Shown here: one piece after another, positions 1 to 11,445 of the stretch
Layout of the letters: every line of letters starts with the position of its first letter
Numbering within the stretch: position 1 is the stretch's first letter
Source: Apostichopus parvimensis
Lineage: Eukaryota; Echinodermata; Holothuroidea; Aspidochirotida; Stichopodidae
Direction of reading: 5' to 3'
DNA: 64,000 nt
NCBI GenBank assembly: GCA_000934455.1
Contig: KN884612.1
Coordinates: 93,953-157,952, forward strand
Notes under the pieces: model-generated
What the model saw: only the letters and a program-made list of their open reading frames with translations
Told to the model about the DNA's origin: nothing
Databases searched by the model: none
Translations under genes and position numbers: made by a program

Positions 1-35
1 CAAGATTATTGTTCTTCTTATTCTTATTAACTTCA

Positions 36-135
36 TCCATTCTTTAGCGTTTTCCACAGAAACAAAGTCATATAACTTGCACTTCCCTGACGCTGTCAAC
101 AAGACTTTCTTACTTCGGAGACCGGGGCTGACGAA
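36..135 (-). CDS. Copy A kinase exon 4 (catalytic loop and DFG region), partial
   Basis: Acceptor ...GAACAG at 141-136, then phase 0 with FVSPGLRSKKVLL and CKLYDFVSVENAKEW. This aligns to subdomains VIb-VII of tyrosine kinases (HRDLAARNVL...DFG). The His-Arg-Asp is Ser-Pro-Gly, the Asn is Lys and DFG is DFV. The exon matches copy B at 34,413-34,532 only as far as position 36. Left of that the sequence matches the glycine-loop exon instead, so the true 3' end of this exon is not visible. Confidence 0.8.
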
Positions 136-751
136 CTGTTCATGAATATTTAGCAATTATTAGTTAGTAAAGTAATTAAGTACTATATCGAAATCTAAGA
201 TAATCAATCATATTGTACTTCCTTGAAAAGGACAAACTTTTGATACCTATAGGCACACTGTTTTCGTTGTTTGCTGAAGTGTAATTGTTTACCTTTTGAC
301 AATATGTTGCTTGGAAGTATTAATTATCTTATCATTATTATTCTCCTCTTAGTTCTTGTTTATGAACCATTGTATATATCTTTTGGTTCATAGTGCCTAA
401 GCAGTCCCAACTGAGATCATATCATAAATATTAAGACTGCACAATTAAAAAATAAACATTAACTGCAGTCCATGTTCTTAACCCCTTGTAATAAAATTCG
501 CCTCACTTTTTGCTGTGACCACTCAAGCTAACATATAGGTAAAGATAAACCATTGTATTTAATCGAAGTGCATATCAATTGCCGCACATGCAAGTAAAGC
601 CATCATCAGTCTTCTGCTGATGTTGTGTTGACCAAGGCTATTTGACATCATTGGTGCCATTTTCGTATCCATATTTAACATTTCCCACATTTGTTGATTT
701 ACATATCTTCTCACTATAAGGAGAAAATACACCCTAGTGGGAAAAACTTAC

Positions 752-954
752 TCTATGTGTTGTCAAAAACTTTAATCCTCTCGCCACCTGAAGTGCATAC
801 TTTGGTAGATGTTCAGCGTTTCCCTTCTCAGCAACTTGAAAACGCTTCTGTTTAGTATTGCCATACTGATGTACTTTCTGGGGACTGAACTCTTCAGTTA
901 GGTGATCTGAGAGAGTTCCTCCACTTAAATATTCACAAATCAGATAATTCGGTA
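752..954 (-). CDS. Copy A kinase exon 3 (hinge, insert, helix E)
   Basis: Acceptor TTTTCAG, entry phase 1, exit phase 0 at a GTAAGT donor; 203 nt. It reads VPNYLICEYLSGGTLSDHL, the kinase hinge and helix D pattern (L-I-C-E-Y...G-T-L), then a polar insert of about 30 residues, then ALQVARGLKFLTTHR, which is helix E leading into the catalytic loop. The sequence is about 97% identical in protein to copy B. The insert is reminiscent of the kinase-insert region of split-kinase RTKs but short. Confidence 0.9.
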
Positions 955-1239
955 CTGAAAAAGGAGTAACCATATCAAGTTATTCGAATGTGAATCAGTT
1001 ATTAGTAGTTCATTTACAAGAACAAACAAAATGACCTTATTGAATTCAAGTTTTAATCATATATTTTTCTTGTTCTCAATTCATTTGTTATCTCTTAACT
1101 TAAAATTATCATGATCAGTATAATTATTTGAATTTATTCTAGAATTTCTTGATAGCACAACATACATGCAAAGAAAAAGGCCTGCATTGTTAAGGGTGAA
1201 TGGTTAATACCACATTTTGACAAGTGCGAGTATTCGTAC

Positions 1240-1347
1240 CTGTATCACACCATCCGAGAAGCTTCATAATACTGTTATCGCCGGGCAGTTTTAATATGTG
1301 TTGAACCTCTGAACTTTGTAATTCATTCATCCGTAAAATTGACTCAC
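1240..1347 (-). CDS. Copy A kinase exon 2 (helix C to strand 5)
   Basis: 108 nt, phase 1 to phase 1, acceptor TTTTCAG and donor GTACGA. It encodes GESILRMNELQSSEVQ, HILKLPGDNSIMKLLGWCDTG. The E-x(n)-L...H/N-I-x-K-L-L-G-x-C pattern is the tyrosine kinase helix C and strand 4-5 region. A Glu suited to the lysine salt bridge is present in helix C even though the partner lysine is replaced in the preceding exon. Confidence 0.9.
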
Positions 1348-1629
1348 CTGAAAAGCAATCAATCAGTAGATTGTTAAACGCATCGAGGTTATCTCTGTTT
1401 AATCCACTGTACACTTTGATTAACACAAGTTGAGTTTTTAAATGTTTTTTTTTCTCTTTTAATCACATAACGTTCGATGAAATAGTCGACGGGGTTAACA
1501 CAAGTCGTTCTGCTTAATATATCATGCTGCTTTCCCACGCGTTATGTTTAATATATGTCTTTGTAAAACAATATGTACTGAAGAAGTTACTTTCTTTTAG
1601 TCTGCTAAGGTAATATTTAAAGTAAATAC

Positions 1630-1809
1630 CTGACAAGGTTCTGACCACAGCTTCTAGATTTCCTGCTGCTCTCATAACTAAAGCCTTGTGATATCGTACC
1701 ATGCCCTTTCCAGGTAAAAGGGAAACTAATTTCACATTCTTCTCTGGGACTTCAAGATTCTTGTTCTTCTTATTCGTATTAACTTCAAGTTCCTGAAGAT
1801 CCATGTAAG
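1630..1809 (-). CDS. Copy A kinase exon 1 (juxtamembrane, glycine loop, ATP-lysine region)
   Basis: 180 nt, phase 1 to phase 1, acceptor CTTTATAG and donor GTATTT. It starts in a YMDLQELEV segment (possible SH2-docking tyrosine), a Lys/Asn-rich linker, then VKLVSLLPGKGMVRYHKAL (degenerate glycine-rich loop) and LEAVVRTLSG, where the VAVK lysine is Arg. It fits an RTK N-lobe. The copy B exon at 36,075-36,254 is almost identical. Confidence 0.88.
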
Positions 1810-2029
1810 CTATAAAGACGAAAGCGTGACTTGGTGTGATATCATAACTAACTTTAACTTGAAGAAAAATACATTAAGCATACAACTGCCAGTCGTGTCG
1901 GGGTTTGGTCACACTGATGGTGTTTGGTAACATAATACATAGCTGGATACCACTTATTCCCAATCTCTAACTTATTGAATATTGAAAACCGTGCTATGGA
2001 TTTTGTTATCAACATAGAGAACCCAATAC

Positions 2030-2076
2030 TGTCGTCAGATGATTGACAGGCTTGTTTTGTGCTTATCAAGCAATCT
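2030..2076 (-). CDS. Copy A juxtamembrane micro-exon 2 (47 nt)
   Basis: Acceptor CTTCTAG at the high end; entry phase 2, exit phase 1, as needed to join the 25-nt exon to kinase exon 1. It would read CLISTKQACQSSDD and continue into TYMDLQ. The donor (GTATTG) is weak and was chosen on phase. The same exon, length and donor occur in copy B. An in-frame longer reading runs to about 1,854 and ends in a stop, so a truncated isoform is possible. Confidence 0.6.
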
Positions 2077-3708
2077 CTAGAAGCAGATAGTTAAGTGGAA
2101 AAGCTTTTGAACACTCTCAAAAGCTAACACTCTGCTACATTACTAGGTGCATACTTTATAGAGTGTTTCAATATTTGGTCTCATAATTCTTTCACCTTCG
2201 AGCCATTTTGATGACATGAAGAATTTTCCCAATGAGAGATTTACTTTCACATCAATACGTCCATCTGTGAAAAAAATATACAATTTCAGCGATGAAAGTG
2301 TATGCTTCCGTTAGGAGATATATCGGTGGCAGATTATAAGTGGGAAGTTAAGTTTGAAATCTTGTCTATTGTTAAGGAACACTGCTGCCAGTCTGTGTTA
2401 TATTCGATGTGCTTTTATTTTTAAGAATTCAAATTTTGCACATCTTCGGCTCATCAATTGAAGTGGCTGTTCTACTTGCCTTATCGTACAGGTTGTTAGG
2501 TCAAATACTCAGATGACAGACAAATTTTAATGGAAAATGAATTTTAATAAATAAAATTGACTTTTTGTTTACTTTTTTTATAGAAACAGTGACCTCTTCA
2601 TCAGTCTTGCCATGACGACATTCATTATAATTTGGTTATATGAATTATATATAGAAGAAATAAAATAGAAAATTAAAACAATATATTCGCAATACAAAAT
2701 ATGCTACGCTATTTTCCCTATTGTTGCTTGAGTTTATTTGGTAGAACCACATTGTGGCGAATTCAATACAACGTACAGGTATAAGTTACTTGAAACTCTC
2801 AAGTTATCGGTCATCGGTGAAGAACAGGGATGGAGCTGGGCATGTATTCTATTTTAACAGTATAATTGTAAGTATTTTCTTCCTCCCCATACCCAGCCCC
2901 TCTTAAGTTTTCAAACTGGACTATCTATTTGGTCCCTCGGTAAAACGAAATTCCATTGTAACAAAGGGCCAAACTTTTAATAACATATACATTTTATATT
3001 TGCAATTATCCCTCAAAATGTCAACATTGTTAATTAAGCAATCTACCTCTATTTTCAGATCCTTTTATTTCGTCTATTTGGTTGGTAGATCTGAAAACGA
3101 AGTAGACCTGATTGATATATTTTCTGTTTGAAGAAGACCAATAATATACAACACTTTATTTAGTGTATTATAATAATAATCGAATAACGGGCAGTGGTGA
3201 CAGCATGGTAAGTCATTTGCGTGCACATGATTTCAAAGGTGTAGGGAGGGGGATTCAAATTTCCACCGAATAACTTAGGTCTGGGCTGAACTTTTATGAA
3301 AGGGCCAGAGGAGAAAAAACGATTTTGAAAAGCATGTGTGGCACTTGGTTGATTGCCTCCTATGTAGAGGTACCTGTGTTCCGCCCCCACCCCCTCCGCC
3401 GAATAAGAAACTATGTTTTAAACGTCAAATGGTGCATTCTGAAGCATAACTTTAGGCCCATACAAGGAGCTCCAAACGTAGGATTTTGCTAATAAGTAAT
3501 AATAAACAAAATTTCCACCGAATGATAAAGATAGTGGAATGAATTTCATGGGAGGGCAAGATGTGAAAAAAGTATTTAATAATGGAGGGTTGTTATACCC
3601 TAGGGTCTTTAAAGCAGTATCTAATGAAGGAGGGTTGGTGTCCTCCCGAGAAAAAAACAATTGAAAATTTAGACACGAAATGGTGCATTTGGAATAGAGT
3701 CTTCTTAC

Positions 3709-3733
3709 CTGGGTTCTCTTTTCTTTCCGTGTC
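3709..3733 (-). CDS. Copy A juxtamembrane micro-exon 1 (25 nt)
   Basis: Short exon between a TTGACAAAG acceptor and a strong AG/GTAAGA donor, entry phase 1, exit phase 2. It encodes GHGKKREP, a basic stop-transfer-like segment directly after the TM exon. It is conserved exactly in copy B. The call rests on splice sites and phase, so transcript data could change it. Confidence 0.6.
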
Positions 3734-4241
3734 CTTTGTCAAACAAGAACAATATAATAAATTAACAAGAAAACAAAGTGAAACTATTAATGCAGTTAAT
3801 CATAACATTTTATAGGAATTTTACGGAAAAAGTTAAAAAAATATTAGTCGCAATATTTAGTTTTGAAACTATTGTAACGTATTTTGTTATCATGATACAT
3901 GTAAATTTAAAATCTTCATTTAATTATAAATAATACTACTTTGAAAAGGAGTTTTGTACACTACCATTTAATTGAAACATTGTCTTTGTTGTAATTAATA
4001 TATTGTAATACTTAAAAATAAGCTCAATTTGTTTATGTAATATATGACTGTATTTCATATGTGAAGAAGTTGTTTGGGCCTCGTTTATCGAACTAAAATT
4101 CTACTGAATTAAGATGTCAAAGACACTAAAAATGTATGTAATCTTGACAGCTCAATATGTGACCATATCATTTCATCCACGTAGAAAATATTTAGTCAAT
4201 ACTAGAAACATGTACTTAAGGAGAAGAGGAAAACGGCATAC

Positions 4242-4343
4242 CTAGTCTGTCACGTGCGATCAAATAAATGATTACAAGGATTAACACCACAATGATGATG
4301 GCCTCCACTATGCAGGCAGCAATCAGCCCTGTATAGTTGCATT
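4242..4343 (-). CDS. Copy A transmembrane exon
   Basis: 102 nt, phase 1 to phase 1; acceptor ATGTCAG, donor GTATGC. It encodes CNYTGLIAACIVEAIIIVVL then ILVIIYLIARDRL. This is one hydrophobic helix of about 24 residues followed by Arg-Asp-Arg, the arrangement of a type I membrane protein. An unusual Glu sits inside the helix. Surrounding intron sequence is nearly identical to copy B. Confidence 0.92.
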
Positions 4344-5637
4344 CTGACATTACAGAAAGAATACAATATTAATTGTAACTATGAACAACATACACGTTAA
4401 TATTGAGAAAAATGTCAAACATAATTTTCTGCATTTGCACATTACGTTATGGGGACGTTGTAACAAAGTCGAATTACTGAATGATGCTTTCTGCTGCATC
4501 AGCGAAGTCTTAGCCACGTGACAGTGGTTTTACTAATTTATGTAACAATTGGTTTCCAATGATCATCATATATTCATATCATAGAGATGGTAAGCAACTC
4601 GAAACAGATAAGTTATTAATTATTCCATCTGGGAAATCTGACTTTTAATACTTTCATGTTCCTTTATTCGTCTTTACCTTGATACAATCAAAATGGTAGT
4701 ATACAAATAGGCATTGGTAAAATTTACTGTTTCAGTGATATTGATGGTTGCTTGAGGTGAGTAGATACGTTCTTGAAATGCACTAAATTTCCTTGCCAAA
4801 GTTATATAATTTAGAATAAAAAAGACAGAAAAGAAAATTACGCTGCATTTCCGTATGATGGATGGATAAAAACTGTCTTTGCTGATAGAATACCATAAGT
4901 GTTACATTACTTATACTACAGTTAAGATATATATTATCGTAGATAATCGTGAGAATTATCAAAAATTCGAATTACTATGTAAACTCAAAAGTAGAGGATA
5001 TTTGGTGAAAACAGCAGTGCTTAGTTGTTTGTTCTTTGATACTATTATAAGTTTGAATGAGGATCAACCAGCTATTGAAAATCAAAGTTCTGCATATATT
5101 GAGTAGTGCAAGAAACATATTAAGAAATTACATTTTGTATATTTTCATTGATCTTCGTTTGTTAGTAAAAAAGGTAGAGGAGAAACTAGTTCTGAATTTT
5201 GTGTTGTTTTCTGCTCCGAGGCATTACATGCGTGGGCAGGGTATCCCATCTTTGAAGCAAGGTTCTTGTCGCCAATGACACCGCTTGTTTTTCTGTTAAT
5301 AATCCAATGGTACCTTAAGGAGCCAACCCTTACTATGCATACTCTCTAATTTATCTGCTCAAACTTATAGGTCGGCTATCAAGCCCAGATTGGCAAGAGG
5401 ATATTTTTGAGAGTCGTTAATTCCTAAGTTCCAATAAACATTTACACTTACATATATCTGGTAACAAGAGACTGAAACTTTGAACCCCTCTCTATAGCAT
5501 TAGTATATTACGCTGGTATTCAAACTGTCAACAGTGAAAAATAATTTCTCTAAAAATTAGTCATAATCATTGCAATACCAATCCGAATTCTAGCAATAAA
5601 AGTTAACTGATAATGAGATAGTGTAAACTACCATTAC

Positions 5638-5688
5638 CTATAGACATATCATCATTGGTAGGTGATTGCCCCTTTGTATTTGTGCTAG
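5638..5688 (-). CDS. Copy A stalk exon 2 (51 nt)
   Basis: Acceptor ACTTGCAG, donor GTAATG, symmetric phase 1. It encodes STNTKGQSPTNDDMSI, a Thr/Ser/Asn/Pro-rich linker with no fold. It has the same length and start context as the exon at 6,751-6,801, so the two probably arose by exon duplication. It could be skipped without shifting the frame. Confidence 0.75.
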   Translation of the reverse strand, partial: LAQIQRGNHLPMMICL

Positions 5689-6750
5689 CTGCAAGTTTTG
5701 GAATTATACGAAAAAAAAGTAAAATGGTGATCCACGGAATTTCGCGTAAACTTAATCGTAATAAATGGTATAGAGTATACACATAATGTAAAACGTTGAG
5801 AAATATATTTCCTGGTTGACAATCAATTATTAAACCCCAAATGTGTTTGTTAATATAAGTACGTCAAATGTAGTCAAAATTGCATTGTGCCGTGGGTCAT
5901 CGATGGATATAAAAAAAAGAGTAAAACGTTGCAATCAACATTTTTTTAGATCTATCCCTTGCAATAGGTAAATGTGTACGTATCTGTTTCGAAAAGAGTC
6001 GTCTCGGACCATTCGATTACTTTTGTATAATTTAAATAATTGTAAATCAAACAAACTGTTGGTATCAAACCCTAGTTGAAATTTATATGATGTGATAACG
6101 TGATAGTTAGGAGTTACGTTAGTTAGGAGTAGTTAGGGGGCGTGGGAATAAACAATTGTAGGTTGATTTTAAAGTGCAGGATATCCAATATATGCGTCAC
6201 ACAAGCACATGAACGATTTGTGAAGCAGGATATACTGAATATAATCGTTATTGGTCTTTAAAAAGCGTTAATGCTTTGTGAATACTTTGGTATGGTTAAA
6301 CTTTTTTGAGAGTGGTGCCCCAACCCTTGTACATTGTTAATAAAGGTCATCACACAAATGGGGCACAAAATGTCATAACCGCATACACGTACATCTATAT
6401 TGTGTACAATATTATCACATATGTGAAGATACCTATTTTGAATCCCGGTACTTCCTCTCGCCCAGACTTGTGAATTCTTAACGAAAAAGGTCCTGCTGTT
6501 ACAGATCGTTAACTTTGAATTTCAAATGAACATTAACACTTTCATATCTGGTAATACAATACTCATGTTCTGACAAAACTGTTAAACCCCTCTCAGCTCT
6601 TTCACATATATAAATCATGCACGGTGTTCAAACCTTCAAGAGTGATACAGAACGTCGGTAAAATTAATAGTACTGGCTTGAATACCGAGCCGATTTTTTC
6701 TAAAAAAATAATGCAACTTAACAGTAAGGAAATATGGAAATTCGACAAAC

Positions 6751-6801
6751 CTAACGATTGAGGATCAGTGGTAGGTTGTTGTTCAGTTGTCACTATGGTA
6801 G
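6751..6801 (-). CDS. Copy A stalk exon 1 (51 nt)
   Basis: Acceptor TTTTGCAG, donor GTTTGT, symmetric phase 1. It encodes TIVTTEQQPTTDPQSL, an O-glycosylation-type Thr/Pro-rich stalk between the Ig domains and the membrane. The copy B counterpart (41,688-41,738) has lost the GT donor. Confidence 0.75.
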
Positions 6802-9035
6802 CTGCAAAAGATTTTATTTAAAACGTTTGAAAAATAGTAGAAGAAGATATGTCGGATTAAAAATATTAGCTGGCACCTAAATCATTAAGCAGCACATATT
6901 ATTACGACACGTTGTATTGAAAAGTAGCATAAACTGTATGAAACCGCAATGAAACATAAAACGTTGGAGTCACATATAATGTGATAAATGTGTATCAATT
7001 ACAACATTTGGGAAATATCAACATACCCTTTCAACTGTGCAACAGTTATTTATAGTTACAAAAAGCAATACTGTGTTTTAATGATATAATAGCAGTCAAC
7101 AGAGGAGTTCTTTCTAGTTGCTCGCAAAATATTTCAATTTCACTTTTAAATAAAATATAACTGGTAATTCAAAGATTATGACTAAGTGAATATATACTGA
7201 AGCTTGTTTCTGATATTGAGGCTGATTTAAGTCTAAAATCAAATTTAATTTCAACAACACGTTTGGTAAGGCAAGTAAAAACATGAGAACTGTTCATATC
7301 GAGCTCGTTGAACATAAAGGCGTACATTGTCATGTCTAGTAATTTTAATCGCGTTAATAGTTAAACATTAATGGTGCTTATGAACGTTAATGTAGAGAGT
7401 TGGTCAAAACGTGAAGATCAAATACTCTGTTGAGACAAATAATTACTTGCAGACATCTGGCATCCCTGTTTCAAGCCCTTGAGATTGTGGTTATTAAGTA
7501 CAGAGTGATCGCGCGGGGTTACATTTGGGATGATCTATATCATTTTCTAATTGAGAGGGGTAGGGGGAGGGTGACAGAATTATTTTGTAACCACCTTCTC
7601 GTTGGCATCCCTGCCATATACAGTGGTACGCGTAGATATTGATTCCCTTTCCAAATTCTAAGATTTAGATGAAGAAGTTGGTTGCAATATATCAACAAGA
7701 GTAAAATCACCAGTAATATCAGAGGTACTCGTTTTAGTGCAATGAAGATAATGAGGCTTCCCAGTGATAGAATGAACACGATTATATCAACTGGGTCCTC
7801 TTGAAACAAGTGAGTATATTCAATAGGTAAACGTGCACTTCACATAATGAAGAGTAAAATCATCACCAGACAATGCAAGACAGCTGTATCATTAAATGCT
7901 CACTTTAGAACATTTTACATGAGTCCACTGATCACAAATATCACAAAATAATGCTGAACTGTTCCGTCACATATTTAGTTGGCGGCTGACACAGTGATGC
8001 ACAGATGGGCCGGGATTCAACTCAACATCACAACCGGTAATTAGGACCAAACTTGAACTTAAGCAGATTGGACATTTATCGAACTAGTTCTTATGTCATA
8101 ACATAATAGAGCAGTTGTTGGGATCCCGCATCCCACAAAAAGTGACTCTAGCCCATAGACGTGCATTATGTGGGTTAAAATTTAATTATATAGTTCAAAT
8201 AGTAAAAGCTTGTTAATTTCAACAAAAACGGAAGAGTACATTGCACTAAAGGAGAGCAGTTTCAATACAGATAAATACAATATTACGTGAGTATAAGTAA
8301 ACCAGTTCAACGAAACCCGCTACATGCAACGCAAACAAAGATATCGAAATAGCACATGTTTCTCCACTAACGATGAATTACGTGGATAATAATCAGGGTA
8401 CAAACGGAAACTTAGGCTAAATCGCTGACATCTTACGATAAAGTAACATAAAAAAAATTGACACATTAGCCCTCCAGACAAAGAAGTACAGGTTTATTTG
8501 CACATATTTCATGTACATTGGATCAGAAGATTTGCTGCTATTAGCAAAAGTTGGTGAAGTTTCGTACATCAGAAGACGATTTGCACATGATTCCATGTAG
8601 AGAAATGAGTATTTAAGAGTGTTTTTAAACGTGGATCTCCATGAAAATGTTAAATTAGTGAGTTGACTTTCCTGAAATTAAAGTAAAAAGGTGATGTTTT
8701 GCTGATTTTAATGAAAAGCTGATGAGTCTATATGCTATTCTTTTGGTTCTTTCATACATGTTTCAATATACTGCTGCTGCTGAAAGACATTTTGATATAG
8801 TGCAACTTACCTCACAAAAGTAGTAGGATTGATGTTCAAAGCGGGCACGTTTCATAATAAAACAGAACCATAGTGTTTAAATTATATCTTATTTCATATG
8901 TCTTGGAAACGTGCTGACCCCGAACCAAAACATTCTTCACCTTTAGTATTTAGTATAAAGACAAAATATAGCGTTAATAATAAACAACTTCCTAGCAAGA
9001 ACAGTTGGCCAAAAAGTGAACAGAAGTCCACATAC

Positions 9036-9152
9036 CACTAGTTCTTGTAAGTTCATTAGCCTTAGCCTTAGCCGTAGCATTCGCATTATGATGATGATGA
9101 TGATGATGATGGTGGTGGTGATGATGATGATGATGACGACGACGACGACGAC

Positions 9153-9184
<32 letters not shown>

Positions 9185-9672
9185 CGACGATGATGATGAT
9201 GATGATGAGGATGATGAGGGATGATCATGATCATGATCATGATCATGAGGATGAACATCATGATGAGGAAGACGATGATGATGATGATGATGATTATGAG
9301 GAGGAGGAGTATGAGGAGGAGTATAAGGAGGAGGAGGATGAGAAGGAGGATGGGGATGAGGATGAGGACGATCAGGACGAGGATGGCGATGAGGACGACG
9401 AGGAGGAGGGAGACGACGATGAGGACGAGGAGGACGAGGAGGACGAGGAGGACGAGGAGGGCGAGGACCATGATCATGATTATTATCATGATCATGATCA
9501 TAATCATTAACATGATCATTATCATTCTCATTATCATTAACATGATCATAATCATGATTATGATCATTATCATTAAGAGTTGGACACACTGTCAACAGAA
9601 GTCCCACATGTCCAGAGAGGGTTACGCTGGTACAGTGATGGCGGGTAGTGCAGTCGTATACACTTTCATTTC
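9036..9672 (-). CDS. Copy A candidate repeat exon (Cys-rich start, His/Asp/Pro-rich body)
   Basis: Acceptor ACAATTCAG and donor G/GTATGTGG both fit phase 1, matching the Ig3 exit and stalk entry. The 5' part reads GNESVYDCTTRHHCTSVTLS then GHVGLLLTVCP, somewhat like the last strands of an Ig fold. The body is a mixed GAT/CAT/GAC/GAG microsatellite reading as His/Asp, Arg/Pro and Ser runs. The 3' part reads NANATAKAKANELTRTSG. The total (637 nt) is not a multiple of three, and the two ends lie in different frames. So the tract has changed length, is mis-assembled, or contains a hidden intron. Confidence 0.35.
9086..9585. repeat. Compound trinucleotide/hexanucleotide microsatellite (GATGAT, GACGAC, GAGGAG, TGATCA runs)
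   Basis: About 500 bp of almost pure three- and six-base repeats. The TGATCA runs are self-complementary and could form hairpins. Long open frames on both strands here are a by-product of the repeat. It is homologous to 43,468-44,035 in unit B. Confidence 0.95.
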
Positions 9673-11445
9673 CTGAATTGTGTATTGAAGAGATACTTAC
9701 ACGAACGGTTAACACAATTTATGGAAACTAACACTTACAAAAGGAAAATAGAATGTGTGAACGTTTTTGTGTGATGTCTATTTTAATGCACTTTTCATCT
9801 TAATCGTCATGTCACGTAAACTAGTTTTGTAAATGGTTTAACCTGTTGAAATGTCAGCCGTGCTACCACAACAATGTTATCATTTGACAGTTGGTCCATG
9901 GCCATTTCATCACTGTAGACCACATTCACATTATACTTTCGCCTTTTCTTCTAAAAATACTCGATAGGAAATATCTACGAACGAGATTTGTTGGTAAAAT
10001 GTCCAGAAATGACTGTTATGAAGAGCTTCTCGGTCTGATTCAATGGACACTCTTGTTACGTAAACAAGCAGACGTTATCCTATTTCAGCCTTGACTAATC
10101 AAGCGCCTTGAAGTGCAAGCTCAGATAGAGAAACTCAGTTCAATCGCACATGAAAGTAACACATGGATATATGAATATATCATGTTTTTCGATTTGGAAA
10201 ACTGCGACCCAATATCATTGTCATACAGGAAAATATAAATTACCAAAAATTGAATAGTTCTCGAATCAGATTTTCCCGCTGTTGACATACACTTACAAAG
10301 ATAAAATATTATTTGGTTTGGTTACACTAAGAAGTGAAGAAGAAAAAAGTTATTATTATTGATTCATCGGGATATTTCCTACATGACTGATGTTATATTT
10401 GCTCACGACGTACACGATTTGTGGAGTTTTGAAAAACTTCAGTATTGTGATTCTGTGCAAACAATTTCAGAGTCTAATCGACAGAGTTGGGTATACGCGC
10501 AACATGCCTTTTCAACCGCCTTAAAGTGCAAGGTTTTCATTGAATATAAGATCTGTTATTTCGTAGCTAAGCTGTGGGGGTCAATAGTGGACATTGGAGC
10601 ACTAGTATTTTGCACTGAAGATGGCAAGAACATATTTTCCCAAACAATAGGCCGCTCACTTACAGGTGTATACGTACGATTCACAACTGAGAGATGCAGT
10701 GAGGTTCTCTCAAGCCTAAAGCTATGTAGCTAATGTATAGAAACAACCTACCTTTGTAGTTAAAGCAGTGGCACCAGTCCTTGCTAAACCTCTTTGGGAT
10801 TTGTTTGGGACGACACTGGTGCAGCCAGCATTTTTTAAATGATTCTGTAACATTTGTTTTACGTTATTCATCACTTTCTTTTAGGAGATATTTTGTATTG
10901 CACAGAAATATCATTTTACAGTGTACATTACGAAGTAGATTGTATTTGCATATCATAGGTTAGAAAAGGTGGTTTTACACTTAGTAGTACCTGCTACATT
11001 TACAGAGACTACATTATAGCGTTATAAGTGACAAGTAAATACATTTTTTGGAGCAATGAACCGTAGTTACGCTCGCTTAATAGTGATTATTGTTTTGTTT
11101 TTAATACAGTTTTTGCATGAATAGGCTCTCATACATGACAAACTTTTCTGGTAGCCTTTCTTGTGGAAAATTTTCATGCTCTGAACAAGCCCTCCTGTTA
11201 GTATACTTTAGGCTCAAAGCTAACTATTTCTAAAATTATGGTGATCATGTGGTCAAGGTTTACACCGATGGGCTAGTTATCATACCATTCTTGAGCTGAT
11301 TCGTTCCACAGAATATGGGAAAAACTGCTCGTATCTATCTTTTAAATAACAAACTGTCTTCTGGTCCCTGCAAAGTGGCTCCTAGGTCCATTAAAGAGCC
11401 GGTGATTAACGAGCCACTTTTCACAAGTTTATGCTTTCCCTTGAG

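Noticed and set aside
1854-2029. Extended reading after the 47-nt exon, conserved in copy B
   Set aside because: High identity here includes introns, so conservation of the frame is not informative; it ends in a stop and does not match kinase or juxtamembrane sequence. Kept only as a possible truncated isoform.
2240-2266. Possible micro-exon after a TTTTTTTCACAG acceptor
   Set aside because: In the phase required it meets a stop in both copies, and downstream indels between the copies break the other frame.
3250-3660. Repeated text with CCGAAT and GGGAGGGCAAG blocks and open frames
   Set aside because: A degenerate tandem repeat (period about 250 bp) in the intron after the TM exon, shared with unit B (37,560-37,990); the frames are not conserved.
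7540-7809. Hydrophobic reading as a second transmembrane exon
   Set aside because: Missing from copy B and not flanked by splice sites in phase 1.
8770-8850. Strong GTAAGTTG donor with a possible small exon
   Set aside because: No upstream acceptor gives an open exon in the required phase.
9016-9676. Long plus-strand Asp/Glu-rich and Met/Arg-rich open frames (and 43,328-44,133)
   Set aside because: They are translations of GAT/GAC/GAG microsatellites on the non-coding strand, without splice or start support; all frames of such repeats stay open.
10359-10733. Plus-strand reading of 124 codons
   Set aside because: The matching unit B region (44,820-45,190) is highly similar in DNA but the frame is interrupted, so it is not conserved as protein.
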